From a bacterium (lineage in GTDB: Bacteria > Bacillota > Bacilli > Lactobacillales > Streptococcaceae): 64,000 nucleotides of DNA. The translations under genes were made by a program, and so were the position numbers. The stretch is taken from the NCBI GenBank assembly GCA_905221195.1, contig CAJNCF010000006.1, forward strand, positions 1 to 64,000. The letters run 5' to 3'. The notes below the pieces were generated by a model that had not been told where the DNA came from, did no database searches, and saw only the letters and a program-made list of their open reading frames with translations. Shown piece by piece: positions 18,608 to 28,804 of this stretch (its first letter is position 1; each line of letters opens with the position of its first letter).

Positions 18608-19120
18608 ATGATAAATAAAAAGCAATTTCGAATTTTCACTATTCTTGATTTGGACAAGGAAGAAGAGTATTTGCATGAGATGCACTTAAAAGGTTGGAGG
18701 TATAGAACGAGTCGTTTTGGTTTTTTCTATTTTGACCAATGTCAACCGGACGATGTCATCTACCGTATCTATGATTCTAGATTTCTTAAAAAGCATAAGC
18801 GTGAACTGCAAGATTTTAGAAATAGCGGTTGGGAATTGATAGAAACAGGTTTTTATTCAATTCTTCGTAAACCAGCTTCTGATATACTTTCAGAGGATCA
18901 AGTCTATATTAGTAATAATCTTAGGTGGGAAGTTATGCGATATAGACTTCGTTCCTGTACAGCTACTTTCTTAGGCGGTCTTGTTGTTTGTATGAGTTTA
19001 TTTAAAGAAGAGCTTTCTATGTCTTTCTTTATTATTTTTCTTTTATATGCCTTTCTGATTTCTTATCTAATCCATGGTTTTTACAGACTTAAAAGGAAAT
19101 ACCAAGTGGGTGGAAAATAA
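18608..19120 (+). CDS. DUF2812 membrane protein (second copy)
   Basis: A 170-residue paralogue of the preceding protein: FRIFTILDLDKEEEYLHEMHLKGWRY, FDQCQPDDVIYRIYDSR and NSGWELIETGFYSILRK, then two hydrophobic segments near 118-150. The ATG at 18608 is chosen because GGAGGGGAAGTC precedes it; the longer open frame has no ribosome-binding site. It lies 34 bp after its paralogue in the same operon, so the pair may act as a heterodimer. Function unknown. Confidence 0.72.
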   Translation: MINKKQFRIFTILDLDKEEEYLHEMHLKGWRYRTSRFGFFYFDQCQPDDVIYRIYDSRFLKKHKRELQDFRNSGWELIETGFYSILRKPASDILSEDQVYISNNLRWEVMRYRLRSCTATFLGGLVVCMSLFKEELSMSFFIIFLLYAFLISYLIHGFYRLKRKYQVGGK

Positions 19121-19144
19121 TTTTCTAGGTCTTCAGACTGATTT

Positions 19145-19254
19145 TTAGCACTCTTGGTAAAAGAGTGCTAATTTTTTGAGTTTTTGTCTTGACATTCTCT
19201 TCTAAGGGTGTATAATAGAATCATGAGTTAGCACTTGAGTGTGTTGAGTGCTAA
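19145..19254 (+). promoter_or_regulatory. heat-shock promoter with two CIRCE operators
   Basis: CIRCE 1 at 19145-19171 is a perfect TTAGCACTC-N9-GAGTGCTAA. CIRCE 2 at 19228-19254 has one mismatch (TTAGCACTT-N9-GAGTGCTAA). Between them are TTGACA (19189-19194) and TATAAT (19211-19216), 16 bp apart. HrcA binds CIRCE and represses the operon until heat stress titrates it. One operator upstream and one at the transcript start allow double occlusion. Confidence 0.95.
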
Positions 19255-19280
19255 TTGATCAGACAGAGAGGAGTGATGAG

Positions 19281-20315
19281 ATGGTTACAGAACGTCAGCA
19301 GGATATTTTAAATCTGATTATTGACATCTTTACCAAAACGCACGAACCTGTCGGATCCAAAGCCTTGCAAGAGTCTATTAACTCTAGCAGTGCAACTATT
19401 CGTAATGATATGGCGGCTCTAGAAAAGCAAGGTTTGCTTGAAAAGGCTCATACTTCAAGCGGTCGCATGCCAAGTGTTGCTGGTTTTCAGTACTATGTGA
19501 AACACTCACTGGATTTTGACCGACTGGCTGAAAATGAGGTATATGAGATTGTCAAAGCCTTTGATCAGGAATTCTTCAAACTAGAGGATATTCTGCAAGA
19601 GGCTGCTAATCTACTGACAGACCTGAGTGGCTGTACGGTAGTAGCACTGGATGTTGAACCGAGCAGGCAACGTTTGACAGCCTTTGATATCGTTGTTTTG
19701 GGGCAACATACGGCCTTAGCGGTATTTACCCTAGACGAGTCTCGAACGGTTACTAGTCAGTTTCTGATTCCAAGGAACTTCTTGCAGGAAGACTTGCTGA
19801 AACTGAAAGCAATCATTCAAGAACGTTTCCTCGGCCACACAGTTCTGGATATTCACTACAAGATTCGGACGGAGATTCCGCAGATTATCCAGCGTTACTT
19901 TACAACGACGGACAATGTCATGGATCTCTTTGAACACATTTTTAAGGAAATGTTCAACGAAAACATTGTGGTGGCGGGCAAGGTCAATCTCTTGAATTTT
20001 GCTAATCTGGCAGCCTATCAGTTTTTTGATCAACCGCAAAAGGTGGCCTTGGAGATTCGTGAGGGCCTGCATGAAGATCAGATGCAAAATGTCCGTGTTG
20101 CGGACAGCCAAGAGTCCTGTCTAGCAGACCTAGCGGTGATTAGTAGCAAGTTCCTCATTCCTTATCGGGGAGTTGGAATTCTAGCCATTATCGGTCCAGT
20201 TAATCTGGATTACCAACAGCTAATCAACCAAGTCAATGTAGTCAATCGTGTTTTGACCATGAAGTTGACAGATTTTTACCGCTACCTCAGCAGTAATCAT
20301 TACGAAGTACATTAA
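19281..20315 (+). CDS. hrcA: heat-inducible transcription repressor HrcA
   Basis: A 344-residue repressor of class I heat-shock genes. The N-terminal winged helix ([26 protein letters not shown] and [19 protein letters not shown], then HTSSGRMPS) is typical, followed by the GAF-like effector domain. The ATG at 19281 is preferred over one at 19248, which lies inside CIRCE 2, because AGGAG precedes it. First gene of hrcA-grpE-dnaK. Confidence 0.95.
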   Translation: MVTERQQDILNLIIDIFTKTHEPVGSKALQESINSSSATIRNDMAALEKQGLLEKAHTSSGRMPSVAGFQYYVKHSLDFDRLAENEVYEIVKAFDQEFFKLEDILQEAANLLTDLSGCTVVALDVEPSRQRLTAFDIVVLGQHTALAVFTLDESRTVTSQFLIPRNFLQEDLLKLKAIIQERFLGHTVLDIHYKIRTEIPQIIQRYFTTTDNVMDLFEHIFKEMFNENIVVAGKVNLLNFANLAAYQFFDQPQKVALEIREGLHEDQMQNVRVADSQESCLADLAVISSKFLIPYRGVGILAIIGPVNLDYQQLINQVNVVNRVLTMKLTDFYRYLSSNHYEVH

Positions 20316-20341
20316 GATTGAAATCATTAAAGGAGGCGAAC

Positions 20342-20866
20342 ATGGCCCAAGATATAAAAAATGAAGAAGTAGAAGAAGTCCAAGAAGAGGAAGTTGTGGA
20401 AACAGCTGAAGAAACAACTCCTGAGAAGTCTGAGTTGGACTTGGCAAATGAACGTGCGGATGAGTTCGAAAATAAATACCTTCGCGCCCATGCAGAGATG
20501 CAAAATATCCAACGACGAGCTAATGAAGAACGTCAAAATTTGCAACGTTACCGTAGCCAGGACTTGGCAAAAGCGATTCTCCCTTCTTTGGATAACCTAG
20601 AGCGTGCACTCGCAGTTGAGGGTTTGACAGATGATGTGAAGAAGGGCTTGGAGATGGTTCAAGAAAGCTTGATTCACGCTTTGAAAGAAGAAGGAATCGA
20701 AGAAATCGCAGCTGACGGCGAATTTGACCATAACTATCATATGGCTATCCAAACTCTCCCAGCAGACGATGAACACCCAGCAGATACCATCGCTCAAGTC
20801 TTCCAAAAAGGCTACAAACTCCACGACCGCATCCTACGCCCAGCAATGGTAGTAGTTTATAACTAG
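20342..20866 (+). CDS. grpE: nucleotide exchange factor GrpE
   Basis: A 174-residue cochaperone that releases ADP from DnaK. The acidic N-terminal 40 residues lead into a long coiled coil ([25 protein letters not shown]), and the beta domain carries the family pattern [14 protein letters not shown]...[20 protein letters not shown]. The ATG at 20342 has AAAGGAGG at ideal spacing; an upstream TTG does not. It lies 26 bp after hrcA. Confidence 0.95.
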   Translation: MAQDIKNEEVEEVQEEEVVETAEETTPEKSELDLANERADEFENKYLRAHAEMQNIQRRANEERQNLQRYRSQDLAKAILPSLDNLERALAVEGLTDDVKKGLEMVQESLIHALKEEGIEEIAADGEFDHNYHMAIQTLPADDEHPADTIAQVFQKGYKLHDRILRPAMVVVYN

Positions 20867-20964
20867 GCAATAGAGCTAAAAAACTTGTCCGAAACGACAC
20901 TAAACTATGAAAGAAAGATAAAATATGTTTGACTTTGCAATAGTGAGCGAAGCGAACCAAAGGC

Positions 20965-21078
20965 GATACTCTTCGCCGTGGCGCTATTTGCGCAAACTTT
21001 GAGACCTTAGGCTCAAAGTTTAGTCAAAGAGATTGACGAAGTCAAGCTCTGACGGCGCCGCCACTTAAGAAGAGTATC
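20965..21078 (+). repeat. compound-hairpin repeat, copy 1 (SPRITE-like)
   Basis: Sits in the 252-bp gap between grpE and dnaK. The outer arms GATACTCTTC/GAAGAGTATC (20965-20974, 21069-21078) are followed by an internal loop GCC/TTAA, a second stem GTGGCG/CGCCAC, and an inner hairpin AAACTTTGAG/CTCAAAGTTT (20994-21003, 21012-21021). A second copy at 25392-25526 keeps the loops and inner hairpin but has different, still complementary arms. It resembles descriptions of pneumococcal SPRITE repeats. It may influence dnaK mRNA processing or level. Confidence 0.65.
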
Positions 21079-21106
21079 TAAAAGAAAAATAGAATATAAA
21101 ATTTAA

Positions 21107-22942
<1,836 letters not shown>

Positions 22943-22978
22943 GATGTTGAGGCGTTAAGAAAACGAAAGAAAAATAGG

Positions 22979-23024
22979 AAGCCATCGCCTTGTGCGATGC
23001 ACAAAAGATGGCTTATCTTTTTTC
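22979..23024 (+). terminator. dnaK terminator
   Basis: AAGCCATC (22979-22986) and GATGGCTT (23007-23014) flank a 20-nt loop containing a further small stem. A T-rich run follows, 36 bp after the dnaK stop. Confidence 0.75.
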
Positions 23025-23119
23025 CGAAGTTTTTAGCCGAAACTCAGTTAAGCCTAACTCGTTAAGAATGACTAATCACAAAGGTGCTTTGTCTAAATGT
23101 AATAATGATAAGAAGAAAT

Positions 23120-23148
23120 CCAGAGGTTGCAACCCAGCCTCTGTTTTT
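23120..23148 (+). terminator. second terminator-like hairpin before the DJ-1 gene
   Basis: CAGAGG/CCTCTG arms (23121-23126, 23138-23143) are followed by TTTTTC. The hairpin lies just 24 bp before the next start codon, so it may act as an attenuator of the downstream gene rather than as a plain dnaK terminator. No clear promoter was seen between. Confidence 0.5.
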
Positions 23149-23171
23149 CGATAAAATAGAGGATGTTGCGT

Positions 23172-23804
23172 ATGAAAAAAGTACTTTGTATCATTTATCC
23201 TAATTTTTCTCTTTATGAGATAACCACTTTAACGAGTACTTTAGCTCTGTCTTTTGATATCACGATTGATTATGTCGCTTCTGAGAATTCGATGGTGGTT
23301 TCTGAGGATGGTTTGTCCTGTCAACCGACGAAAACATTGGATCAGATCCGTATAGAAGATTATTCTTGTGTGATTTTGCCAGGAATGGTAAATATAGGTC
23401 CTGCTTTACAAGATGAGAAATTGATTTCGTTTTTGAAAGGTCTAGATGCGCAAGGTGTCTTAATTGCAGCTATTTCTTCAGCGCCTCTTTTATTGGCGAA
23501 AGCAGGTTTATTAAACGATACGAAATTTACAGGTGGAATTTGGCAAAACTTCTTTGACTATTTTGAATTTCTTCCACGTGAGAATTTCCAACCGAAAGTT
23601 CTTGTCCAAGATAAACAAATCATTACGGCTATTGGCTTTGCACATCAAGAGTTTGCAAGAAAAGTGATTCTTAGTCTAGGTTTGGCAGAAAATACTGACA
23701 ACTATTTTAAAGAACAGAACGAGTATGCTGAAGAGGATTTGATTTTTACTTTATCGGACAAAGAGTTTAATCAAGTGAAGCAGAGTATAGAAAACAGCCT
23801 CTAA
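23172..23804 (+). CDS. DJ-1/PfpI family protein
   Basis: About 210 residues with the DJ-1/PfpI alpha-beta fold: KKVLCIIYPNFSLYEITTL at the start, a conserved Glu, and the nucleophile-elbow region at AAISSAPLLLAKAGLL. The usual Cys after AAI is Ser here, so classical DJ-1 cysteine chemistry is doubtful. Start at 23172 (GAGGA about 8 nt before) rather than the ATG at 23163. It lies between dnaK and dnaJ, the same place as a hypothetical gene in pneumococcus. Role unknown, possibly stress-linked by context. Confidence 0.7.
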   Translation: MKKVLCIIYPNFSLYEITTLTSTLALSFDITIDYVASENSMVVSEDGLSCQPTKTLDQIRIEDYSCVILPGMVNIGPALQDEKLISFLKGLDAQGVLIAAISSAPLLLAKAGLLNDTKFTGGIWQNFFDYFEFLPRENFQPKVLVQDKQIITAIGFAHQEFARKVILSLGLAENTDNYFKEQNEYAEEDLIFTLSDKEFNQVKQSIENSL

Positions 23805-23925
23805 AGATTTACATGAAAATTATAGAAAGGAACAAAGAGTGTTCGTAACTGAACACGGGTTCCAAAATTTCTGATTCAAATAAAAGAAAGGAATTGAACC
23901 CGACCTAAATTCTCGGAAAAAAGAT

Positions 23926-23970
23926 AAATCTGCCTAGGAGCATCGCTCCAGCGTCAGATTTCCTATTTTT
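23926..23970 (+). terminator. terminator before dnaJ
   Basis: A nested hairpin: AAATCTG/CAGATTT outside (23926-23932, 23955-23961) and GGAGC/GCTCC inside, followed by CCTATTTTT. It separates the DJ-1 gene from dnaJ and lies 30 bp before the dnaJ start, so it could also attenuate read-through into dnaJ. Confidence 0.6.
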
Positions 23971-24000
23971 CAGTCGAATTTTACGGTCTTGGTATCTTGT

Positions 24001-25137
24001 ATGAACAATACTGAATTTTATGATCGTCTGGGGGTGTCAAAAAACGCTTCGGCAGACGAGATCAAAAAGGCTTATCGTAAGCTTTCGAAGAAATACCACC
24101 CAGATATCAACAAGGAACCTGGTGCTGAGGAAAAGTACAAGGAAGTTCAAGAAGCCTATGAGACTTTGAGTGACGACCAAAAACGGGCTGCCTATGACCA
24201 ATACGGTGCTGCTGGAGCCAACGGTGGCTTTGGTGGTGCAGGCGGTTTCGGCGGTTTCAATGGGGCAGGTGGCTTCGGTGGTTTTGAGGATATTTTCTCA
24301 AGTTTCTTTGGCGGAGGCGGTGCTTCGCGCAATCCCAATGCTCCTCGCCAAGGGGATGACCTCCAGTATCGTGTGAACTTGACCTTTGAAGAAGCTATTT
24401 TTGGAGCTGAAAAAGAAGTCAAATATAACCGTGAAGCTGGCTGTCGTACATGTAATGGCTCTGGTGCTAAGCCAGGAACAAGTCCAGTCACTTGTGGACG
24501 CTGTCATGGTGCTGGTGTCATTAACGTTGATACGCAGACTCCTCTTGGTATGATGCGTCGCCAAGTAACCTGTGATGTCTGTCATGGTCGTGGAAAAGAA
24601 ATCAAAGATCCATGCACGACTTGTCACGGAACAGGTCATGAGAAACAAGCTCATAGTGTACATGTGAAAATCCCTGCTGGTGTGGAAACAGGTCAACAAA
24701 TCCGCTTAGCTGGTCAAGGTGAAGCAGGCTTTAACGGTGGACCTTACGGAGACTTGTACGTGGTGGTTTCTGTGGAAGCTAGCGACAAGTTTGAACGTGA
24801 AGGAACCACTATCTTCTACAATCTCAACCTCAACTTTGTTCAAGCAGCTCTTGGTGATACCGTTGATATCCCAACTGTTCATGGTGATGTTGAATTGGTT
24901 ATCCCAGAGGGAACTCAGACTGGTAAGAAATTCCGCCTACGTGGCAAGGGAGCGCCAAGTCTTCGTGGTGGTGCAGTTGGGGACCAATACGTTACCGTTA
25001 ATGTCGTAACACCGACAGGCTTGAACGATCGCCAAAAAGCAGCCTTGAAAGAATTTGCAGCTGCAGGTGACTTGAAAGTCAATCCAAAGAAAAAAGGCTT
25101 CTTTGACCATATTAAAGATGCTTTTGAAGGAGAATAA
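24001..25137 (+). CDS. dnaJ: chaperone protein DnaJ (Hsp40)
   Basis: A 378-residue cochaperone that delivers substrates to DnaK and triggers its ATPase. The J domain ([23 protein letters not shown], with HPD at residues 37-39) leads into a Gly/Phe-rich linker and a zinc domain with four CxxCxGxG repeats ([32 protein letters not shown]), then the substrate domain. The start [11 protein letters not shown] is the conserved one; the upstream GTG at 23989 is less likely. The ribosome-binding site is weak, unlike its neighbours. Confidence 0.96.
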   Translation: MNNTEFYDRLGVSKNASADEIKKAYRKLSKKYHPDINKEPGAEEKYKEVQEAYETLSDDQKRAAYDQYGAAGANGGFGGAGGFGGFNGAGGFGGFEDIFSSFFGGGGASRNPNAPRQGDDLQYRVNLTFEEAIFGAEKEVKYNREAGCRTCNGSGAKPGTSPVTCGRCHGAGVINVDTQTPLGMMRRQVTCDVCHGRGKEIKDPCTTCHGTGHEKQAHSVHVKIPAGVETGQQIRLAGQGEAGFNGGPYGDLYVVVSVEASDKFEREGTTIFYNLNLNFVQAALGDTVDIPTVHGDVELVIPEGTQTGKKFRLRGKGAPSLRGGAVGDQYVTVNVVTPTGLNDRQKAALKEFAAAGDLKVNPKKKGFFDHIKDAFEGE

Positions 25138-25140
25138 AGT

Positions 25141-25166
25141 AAAAAGAACCACTCGGCTCTTTTTAA
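25141..25166 (+). terminator. dnaJ terminator
   Basis: AAAAAGAACC/GGCTCTTTTT with a 4-nt loop, 3 bp after the dnaJ stop. Its symmetric A and T runs make it usable on both strands. Confidence 0.8.
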
Positions 25167-25235
25167 AGCGTAAACAAGTCATATCCCGTCAACTATACAC
25201 CACAATTTAGACAACGCATTCATCATTTCATAACT

Positions 25236-25376
25236 AATACTCTTCGAAAATCTCTTCAAACCGCGTCAACGTTATATGTGACTGACTTCGTCAGTCTTAT
25301 CTACAACCTCAAAACAGTGTTTTGAGCAACCTGCGGCTAGTTTTCTAGTTTGCTTTTTGATTTTCATTGAGTATAA
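25236..25376 (+). repeat. BOX element, boxA-boxB-boxC
   Basis: A full-order BOX on the plus strand: ATACTCTTCGAAAATCTC (boxA, shortened after GCGTCAACG), one boxB unit (GACTGACTTCGTCAGT ... AACAGTGTTTTGAGC), and boxC ending TTTTCATTGAGTATA. It lies in the noncoding stretch between convergent dnaJ and the 25566-25853 gene. Confidence 0.88.
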
Positions 25377-25391
25377 ATCAAATACTTTCCC

Positions 25392-25526
25392 AGACTTTCC
25401 GCCGTAATGAAAACACCTGCAACAATTTGATTTCAGGTGTTCGGAAACTTTGAGACCTAGGCTCAAAGTTTAGGTATGGAACTTCGAAGAAGGTCGCTAC
25501 CGTCCGTCATTACTTAAGGAAAGTCT
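25392..25526 (+). repeat. compound-hairpin repeat, copy 2 (SPRITE-like)
   Basis: The outer arms AGACTTTCC/GGAAAGTCT (25392-25400, 25518-25526), internal loop GCC/TTAA, second stem GTAATGA/TCATTAC (25404-25410, 25507-25513) and inner hairpin AAACTTTGAG/CTCAAAGTTT (25445-25454, 25462-25471) match copy 1 at 20965-21078 in architecture. The outer stems differ in sequence but remain paired. An extra hairpin ACACCTG/CAGGTGT sits in the left part. Confidence 0.65.
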
Positions 25527-25543
25527 TAAAAAATCTATAAACT

Positions 25544-25567
25544 AAAAAGAGCCGTTGGGCTCTTTTT
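25544..25567 (-). terminator. terminator of the HIT/YtxH-like unit
   Basis: A perfect 10-bp stem AAAAAGAGCC/GGCTCTTTTT with loop GTTG, overlapping the stop codon of the minus-strand gene at 25566. It is usable on both strands. Confidence 0.8.
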
Positions 25568-25853
25568 ACTTATCTTCAATTTCCTGTGTTTCTTTGATGA
25601 CATCTAGTCTAGTATGGATATCTTTTTCTAAGACCTTAAACTTGTAAGTCAGGTCTTCTTGGTATTCCTTGATGAGTTCTTTTTGCTGGTCGATGATTTG
25701 CAGGCTGTTTTGGATAATATCCACATCGTCCTTGATAGCTTGAATGCGGTCGGTGGTATTCAAGACTTCATCTGTGATAGTTTGGCGATTTTTTGTGACC
25801 AAATAACTTCCAGCTGCAGCTCCTGCAAATAGCAGTAGATTAGATAATTTCAT
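25566..25853 (-). CDS. small membrane-anchored coiled-coil protein (YtxH-like)
   Basis: 95 residues. One N-terminal hydrophobic anchor (LSNLLLFAGAAAGSYLVT, residues 3-20) is followed by a charged coiled coil to the C-terminus (ITDEVLNTTDRIQAIKDDVD...). This layout is shared by small YtxH-type proteins of unknown function. It follows the HIT gene by 9 bp on the minus strand and is certainly co-transcribed. The same pair occurs in pneumococcus. Confidence 0.65.
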   Translation of the reverse strand: MKLSNLLLFAGAAAGSYLVTKNRQTITDEVLNTTDRIQAIKDDVDIIQNSLQIIDQQKELIKEYQEDLTYKFKVLEKDIHTRLDVIKETQEIEDK

Positions 25854-25862
25854 GGCAACTCC

Positions 25863-26273
25863 TTAGGCGTTTTTGATAGTTTCAGCGACTTGAGCGAGTT
25901 TGTCAAAGTCAGGTTCGTGGGCGATAAAATCAATCTTGAGGTCATCATCGGCACTGTAGCGAGGCACGAGGTGAACGTGGGTGTGAAAGACTGTTTGACC
26001 TGCGATTTCTTCACAGTTGGCAATGATATTCATGCCAGCAGCCTTAGTGGCTTTCATGACTTTTTGGGCTACTTTTGGAACTTGAGCAAAGAGTTGGCTG
26101 GCGCTAGTAGCGTCCATTTCTAAAAGATTGCGATAGTGCTCTTTTGGTACGACCAAAGTGTGTCCTGGTGTCACTTGAGAGATATCAAGAAAGGCAAGGA
26201 CCTGCTCGTCTTCATATACTTTTGAAGCAGGAATTTCCCCTGCGATGATTTTACAAAAAATGCAATCTGACAT
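25863..26273 (-). CDS. HIT-family nucleotide-binding protein
   Basis: A 136-residue Hint-branch HIT hydrolase that acts on nucleotide-linked substrates such as AMP-lysine. The N-terminal CIFCKIIAGEIPASKVYEDE is typical, and the catalytic triad appears as HTHVHLVPR near residues 97-103. It is divergent from the EcsA-like gene; the short shared gap holds a TATAAT on the plus strand at about 26303. Confidence 0.92.
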   Translation of the reverse strand: MSDCIFCKIIAGEIPASKVYEDEQVLAFLDISQVTPGHTLVVPKEHYRNLLEMDATSASQLFAQVPKVAQKVMKATKAAGMNIIANCEEIAGQTVFHTHVHLVPRYSADDDLKIDFIAHEPDFDKLAQVAETIKNA

Positions 26274-26340
26274 AAAATCTACCTCTACTGTATTGAATTT
26301 TGATATAATATAGCTACATTATACCAGATTTGGAGAAAAT

Positions 26341-27072
26341 ATGTTAGAAATTAAAAACCTGACAGGTGGCTATGTCCATGTCCCTGTCTTGAAAGATGTG
26401 TCCTTTACTGTTGAAAGTGGGCAGTTGGTCGGTTTGATTGGTCTCAATGGTGCTGGTAAATCGACGACTATTAATGAGATTATCGGTCTCTTGACACCTT
26501 ATAGCGGTTCTATCAATATCAATGGACTTACTCTTCAAGAAGATGCGACTAGCTACCGCAAGCAGATTGGTTACATTCCTGAGACGCCTAGTCTGTATGA
26601 GGAATTGACCCTCAGAGAGCATATCGAAACGGTTGCTATGGCTTATGGTATTGAGCAGAAAGTGGCTTTTGATCGAGTAGAACCTTTGCTAAAAATGTTT
26701 CGTCTGGATCAGAAATTGGACTGGTTCCCTGTTCATTTTTCAAAAGGGATGAAGCAGAAGGTCATGATTATCTGTGCTTTTGTGGTGGATCCGAGTCTTT
26801 TCATCGTGGATGAGCCTTTCCTTGGTCTTGATCCGCTGGCGATTTCTGACTTGATTCAGCTTTTGGAAGTTGAAAAGCAAAAGGGCAAGTCCATTCTCAT
26901 GAGTACCCACGTGCTGGATTCGGCGGAGAAGATGTGTGATGCCTTTGTCATTCTCCACAAGGGAGAGGTGCGTGCTAAGGGAAATCTCCTGCAACTACGC
27001 GAAGCCTTTAACATGCCTGAGGCTAGTTTGAATGATATTTACTTGGCTCTGACCAAAGAGGAGGAGTTATGA
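26341..27072 (+). CDS. ecsA: ABC transporter ATP-binding protein, EcsA type
   Basis: A 243-residue ATPase with Walker A GLNGAGKST near residue 36, a degenerate signature FSKGMKQK near residue 137, and Walker B SLFIVDEP near residue 154. With the next gene it forms an EcsAB-type exporter, which in Bacillus affects secretion, competence and intramembrane proteolysis of peptides. The stop overlaps ecsB by 4 bp (ATGA). GGAG stands 5-8 nt before the ATG. Confidence 0.85.
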   Translation: MLEIKNLTGGYVHVPVLKDVSFTVESGQLVGLIGLNGAGKSTTINEIIGLLTPYSGSININGLTLQEDATSYRKQIGYIPETPSLYEELTLREHIETVAMAYGIEQKVAFDRVEPLLKMFRLDQKLDWFPVHFSKGMKQKVMIICAFVVDPSLFIVDEPFLGLDPLAISDLIQLLEVEKQKGKSILMSTHVLDSAEKMCDAFVILHKGEVRAKGNLLQLREAFNMPEASLNDIYLALTKEEEL

Positions 27073-28118
27073 AAGACTTGTTTTTAAAGAGAAAGCAGGC
27101 TTTTCGTAAGGAGTGTCTTGGTTATCTACGCTATGTTCTCAATGACCACTTTGTCTTGTTCCTGCTTGTTCTGCTGGGATTTCTAGCCTACCAGTACAGT
27201 CAACTCTTGCAACATTTTCCTGAAAATCATTGGCCTATCCTTTTGTTTGTAGGGATTACCTCTGTTTTACTTTTGATTTGGGGTGGAATTGCTACTTACA
27301 TGGAGGCACCTGACAAGCTCTTTCTCTTGGTCGGAGAAGAGGAAATCAAGCTCCATCTAAAGCGTCAAACTAGCATTTCTCTAGTCTTTTGGCTCTTTGT
27401 TCAGACTCTTTTCTTGCTTTTATTTGCGCCTTTATTTTTAGCCATGGGTTATGGCTTGCCAGTTTTTCTAGTCTATGTGCTTTTATTTGGGGTAGGGAAA
27501 TATCTGCTCTTTCGTCAAAAGGTCAGCAAGTTTTTCACTGAAACTGGTCTCAACTGGGACTATGTTATTTCTCAAGAAAGCAAGCGCAAGCAAGTCTTGC
27601 TTCGTTTCTTTGCTCTCTTTACGCAGGTCAAGGGAATTTCAAACAGCGTTAAACGTCGTGCCTATCTGGACTTTATCCTAAAGGCTGTTCAGAAGGTGCC
27701 TGGGAAGATTTGGCAAAATCTCTATCTGCGTTCCTATTTGCGAAATGGAGATCTCTTTGCGCTTAGTCTTCGTCTTCTTTTGCTTTCCTTGCTGGCGCAG
27801 GTTTTTATCGAGCAAGCTTGGATTGCGACAGCAGTGGTAGTTCTCTTTAACTACCTCTTGCTCTTCCAGTTGCTGGCCCTCTATCACGCCTTTGACTACC
27901 AGTATTTGACCCAACTTTTTCCACTAGATAAGGGGCAAAAGGAAAAAGGTTTGCAGGCTGTAGTTCGAGGATTGACCAGTTTCGTCTTAGTAGTGGAATT
28001 AGCTGTTGGGTTGATTACCTTCCAAGAAAAACTAGCCCTTCTAGCCTTGCTGGGAGCTGGTTTGGTTTTACTAGTCTTGTATTTGCCTTATCAGGTCAAA
28101 CGTCAGATGCAGGACTAA
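27069..28118 (+). CDS. ecsB: ABC transporter permease, EcsB type
   Basis: A 349-residue membrane protein with about six to eight hydrophobic segments, starting MKDLFLKRKQAFRKECLGYLRYVLNDH, the usual EcsB opening. It partners the upstream ATPase. The position just before blpT matches the pneumococcal order; whether it has a role in peptide signalling or clearance there is not known. Confidence 0.82.
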   Translation: MKDLFLKRKQAFRKECLGYLRYVLNDHFVLFLLVLLGFLAYQYSQLLQHFPENHWPILLFVGITSVLLLIWGGIATYMEAPDKLFLLVGEEEIKLHLKRQTSISLVFWLFVQTLFLLLFAPLFLAMGYGLPVFLVYVLLFGVGKYLLFRQKVSKFFTETGLNWDYVISQESKRKQVLLRFFALFTQVKGISNSVKRRAYLDFILKAVQKVPGKIWQNLYLRSYLRNGDLFALSLRLLLLSLLAQVFIEQAWIATAVVVLFNYLLLFQLLALYHAFDYQYLTQLFPLDKGQKEKGLQAVVRGLTSFVLVVELAVGLITFQEKLALLALLGAGLVLLVLYLPYQVKRQMQD

Positions 28119-28140
28119 CATTGCCTATATGATACTAAAA

Positions 28141-28178
28141 AAGAAGTTGAGTTCAATCTAGCTCAGCTTCTTTTATTT
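28141..28178 (+). terminator. bidirectional terminator between ecsB and blpT
   Basis: AAGAAGTTGAG/CTCAGCTTCTT (28141-28151, 28162-28172, one G-T pair) with an A run before and a T run after, so it serves both convergent genes. Confidence 0.75.
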
Positions 28179-28179
28179 T

Positions 28180-28509
28180 CTACAAGAGAATGGTTGGACC
28201 GTAAAGACTTAATTTGGTCTTGACTTGGTCAAAGTGGAAACGGTCATAGGCCCGCCAAGCGGCACGAGTAGGAGCATCTGGATTGAGAGCGCTGAGTCCC
28301 ATGAGAAGACTGCAAGTCTGGTAAAATTTTTCCAGTTCAATCAAGACTCGATTATCCACTGTCTCAGCCTTGGCTAGAAAGCTAAGAATAGAGTTTAATT
28401 GCTCCTGAAAGCGGACATCGTCAGCTGTTGCCTGTTTGCATGCTTGATAGGCTTTGTTTAAGTCAGTAATCAAAGTCTGAGCTGTTTTGATGGGGTCTGT
28501 GTCTGTCAT
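28180..28509 (-). CDS. blpT: bacteriocin-locus protein BlpT
   Basis: A 109-residue soluble helical protein of unknown function, encoded at the edge of pneumococcal blp loci. It matches BlpT in position (next to ecsB, divergent from blpR) and composition (ALNPDAPTRAAWRAYDRFHFDQVKTK near the C-terminus). A BlpR-type direct repeat stands in its promoter, so it belongs to the pheromone regulon. Confidence 0.8.
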   Translation of the reverse strand: MTDTDPIKTAQTLITDLNKAYQACKQATADDVRFQEQLNSILSFLAKAETVDNRVLIELEKFYQTCSLLMGLSALNPDAPTRAAWRAYDRFHFDQVKTKLSLYGPTILL

Positions 28510-28804
28510 GAGAATTCCTCCTTTAATCTGGGTGCAAGTCTTACTTCTAGCAACTGTATTTTGGTACTGTTAGTCTATCACTTTTATCTCCTTTTTCGCC
28601 TTCAAATCTTTAATTGCCCTTGAAATTTCCTGAATGGTCCTGTTAAGATTTTATGATAAAATAGTGGTAAGATTATCATGCTTATTTGAGGAACAAGACA
28701 CCTTTCAGGAGCGTTGAAGGCCTGTTTAGGATTTGGTGGGCTTGTGTCAGAGTATTTTTGCTATTCTCTTTTTAGGAAGAAATTGAAACAAGGAGAGTAA
28801 GAAG
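28510..28804 (+). promoter_or_regulatory. blpT-blpR intergenic region
   Basis: A 295-bp divergent region. Leftward it holds the BlpR-box promoter of blpT. Rightward a TAAAAT -10 near 28656 probably starts the blpRH transcript, with a leader of about 140 nt ending in AAGGAGAGTAAG before blpR. The small gene blpS found here in pneumococcus is absent; no open frame resembling it was seen. Confidence 0.5.
28572..28638 (-). promoter_or_regulatory. BlpR-type promoter of blpT
   Basis: Reading leftward: half-site ACCATTCAGGA (28638-28628), half-site GCAATTAAAGA (28617-28607) starting 21 bp later, then TAGACT (28577-28572) starting 40 bp after the second half-site. The 21/40 spacing is identical to that of five other promoters in this locus. 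Confidence 0.75.

Noticed and set aside
25236..25376. CRISPR-like array from repeated pieces after dnaJ
   Set aside because: The repeats are BOX modules A, B and C, not regularly spaced identical repeats.
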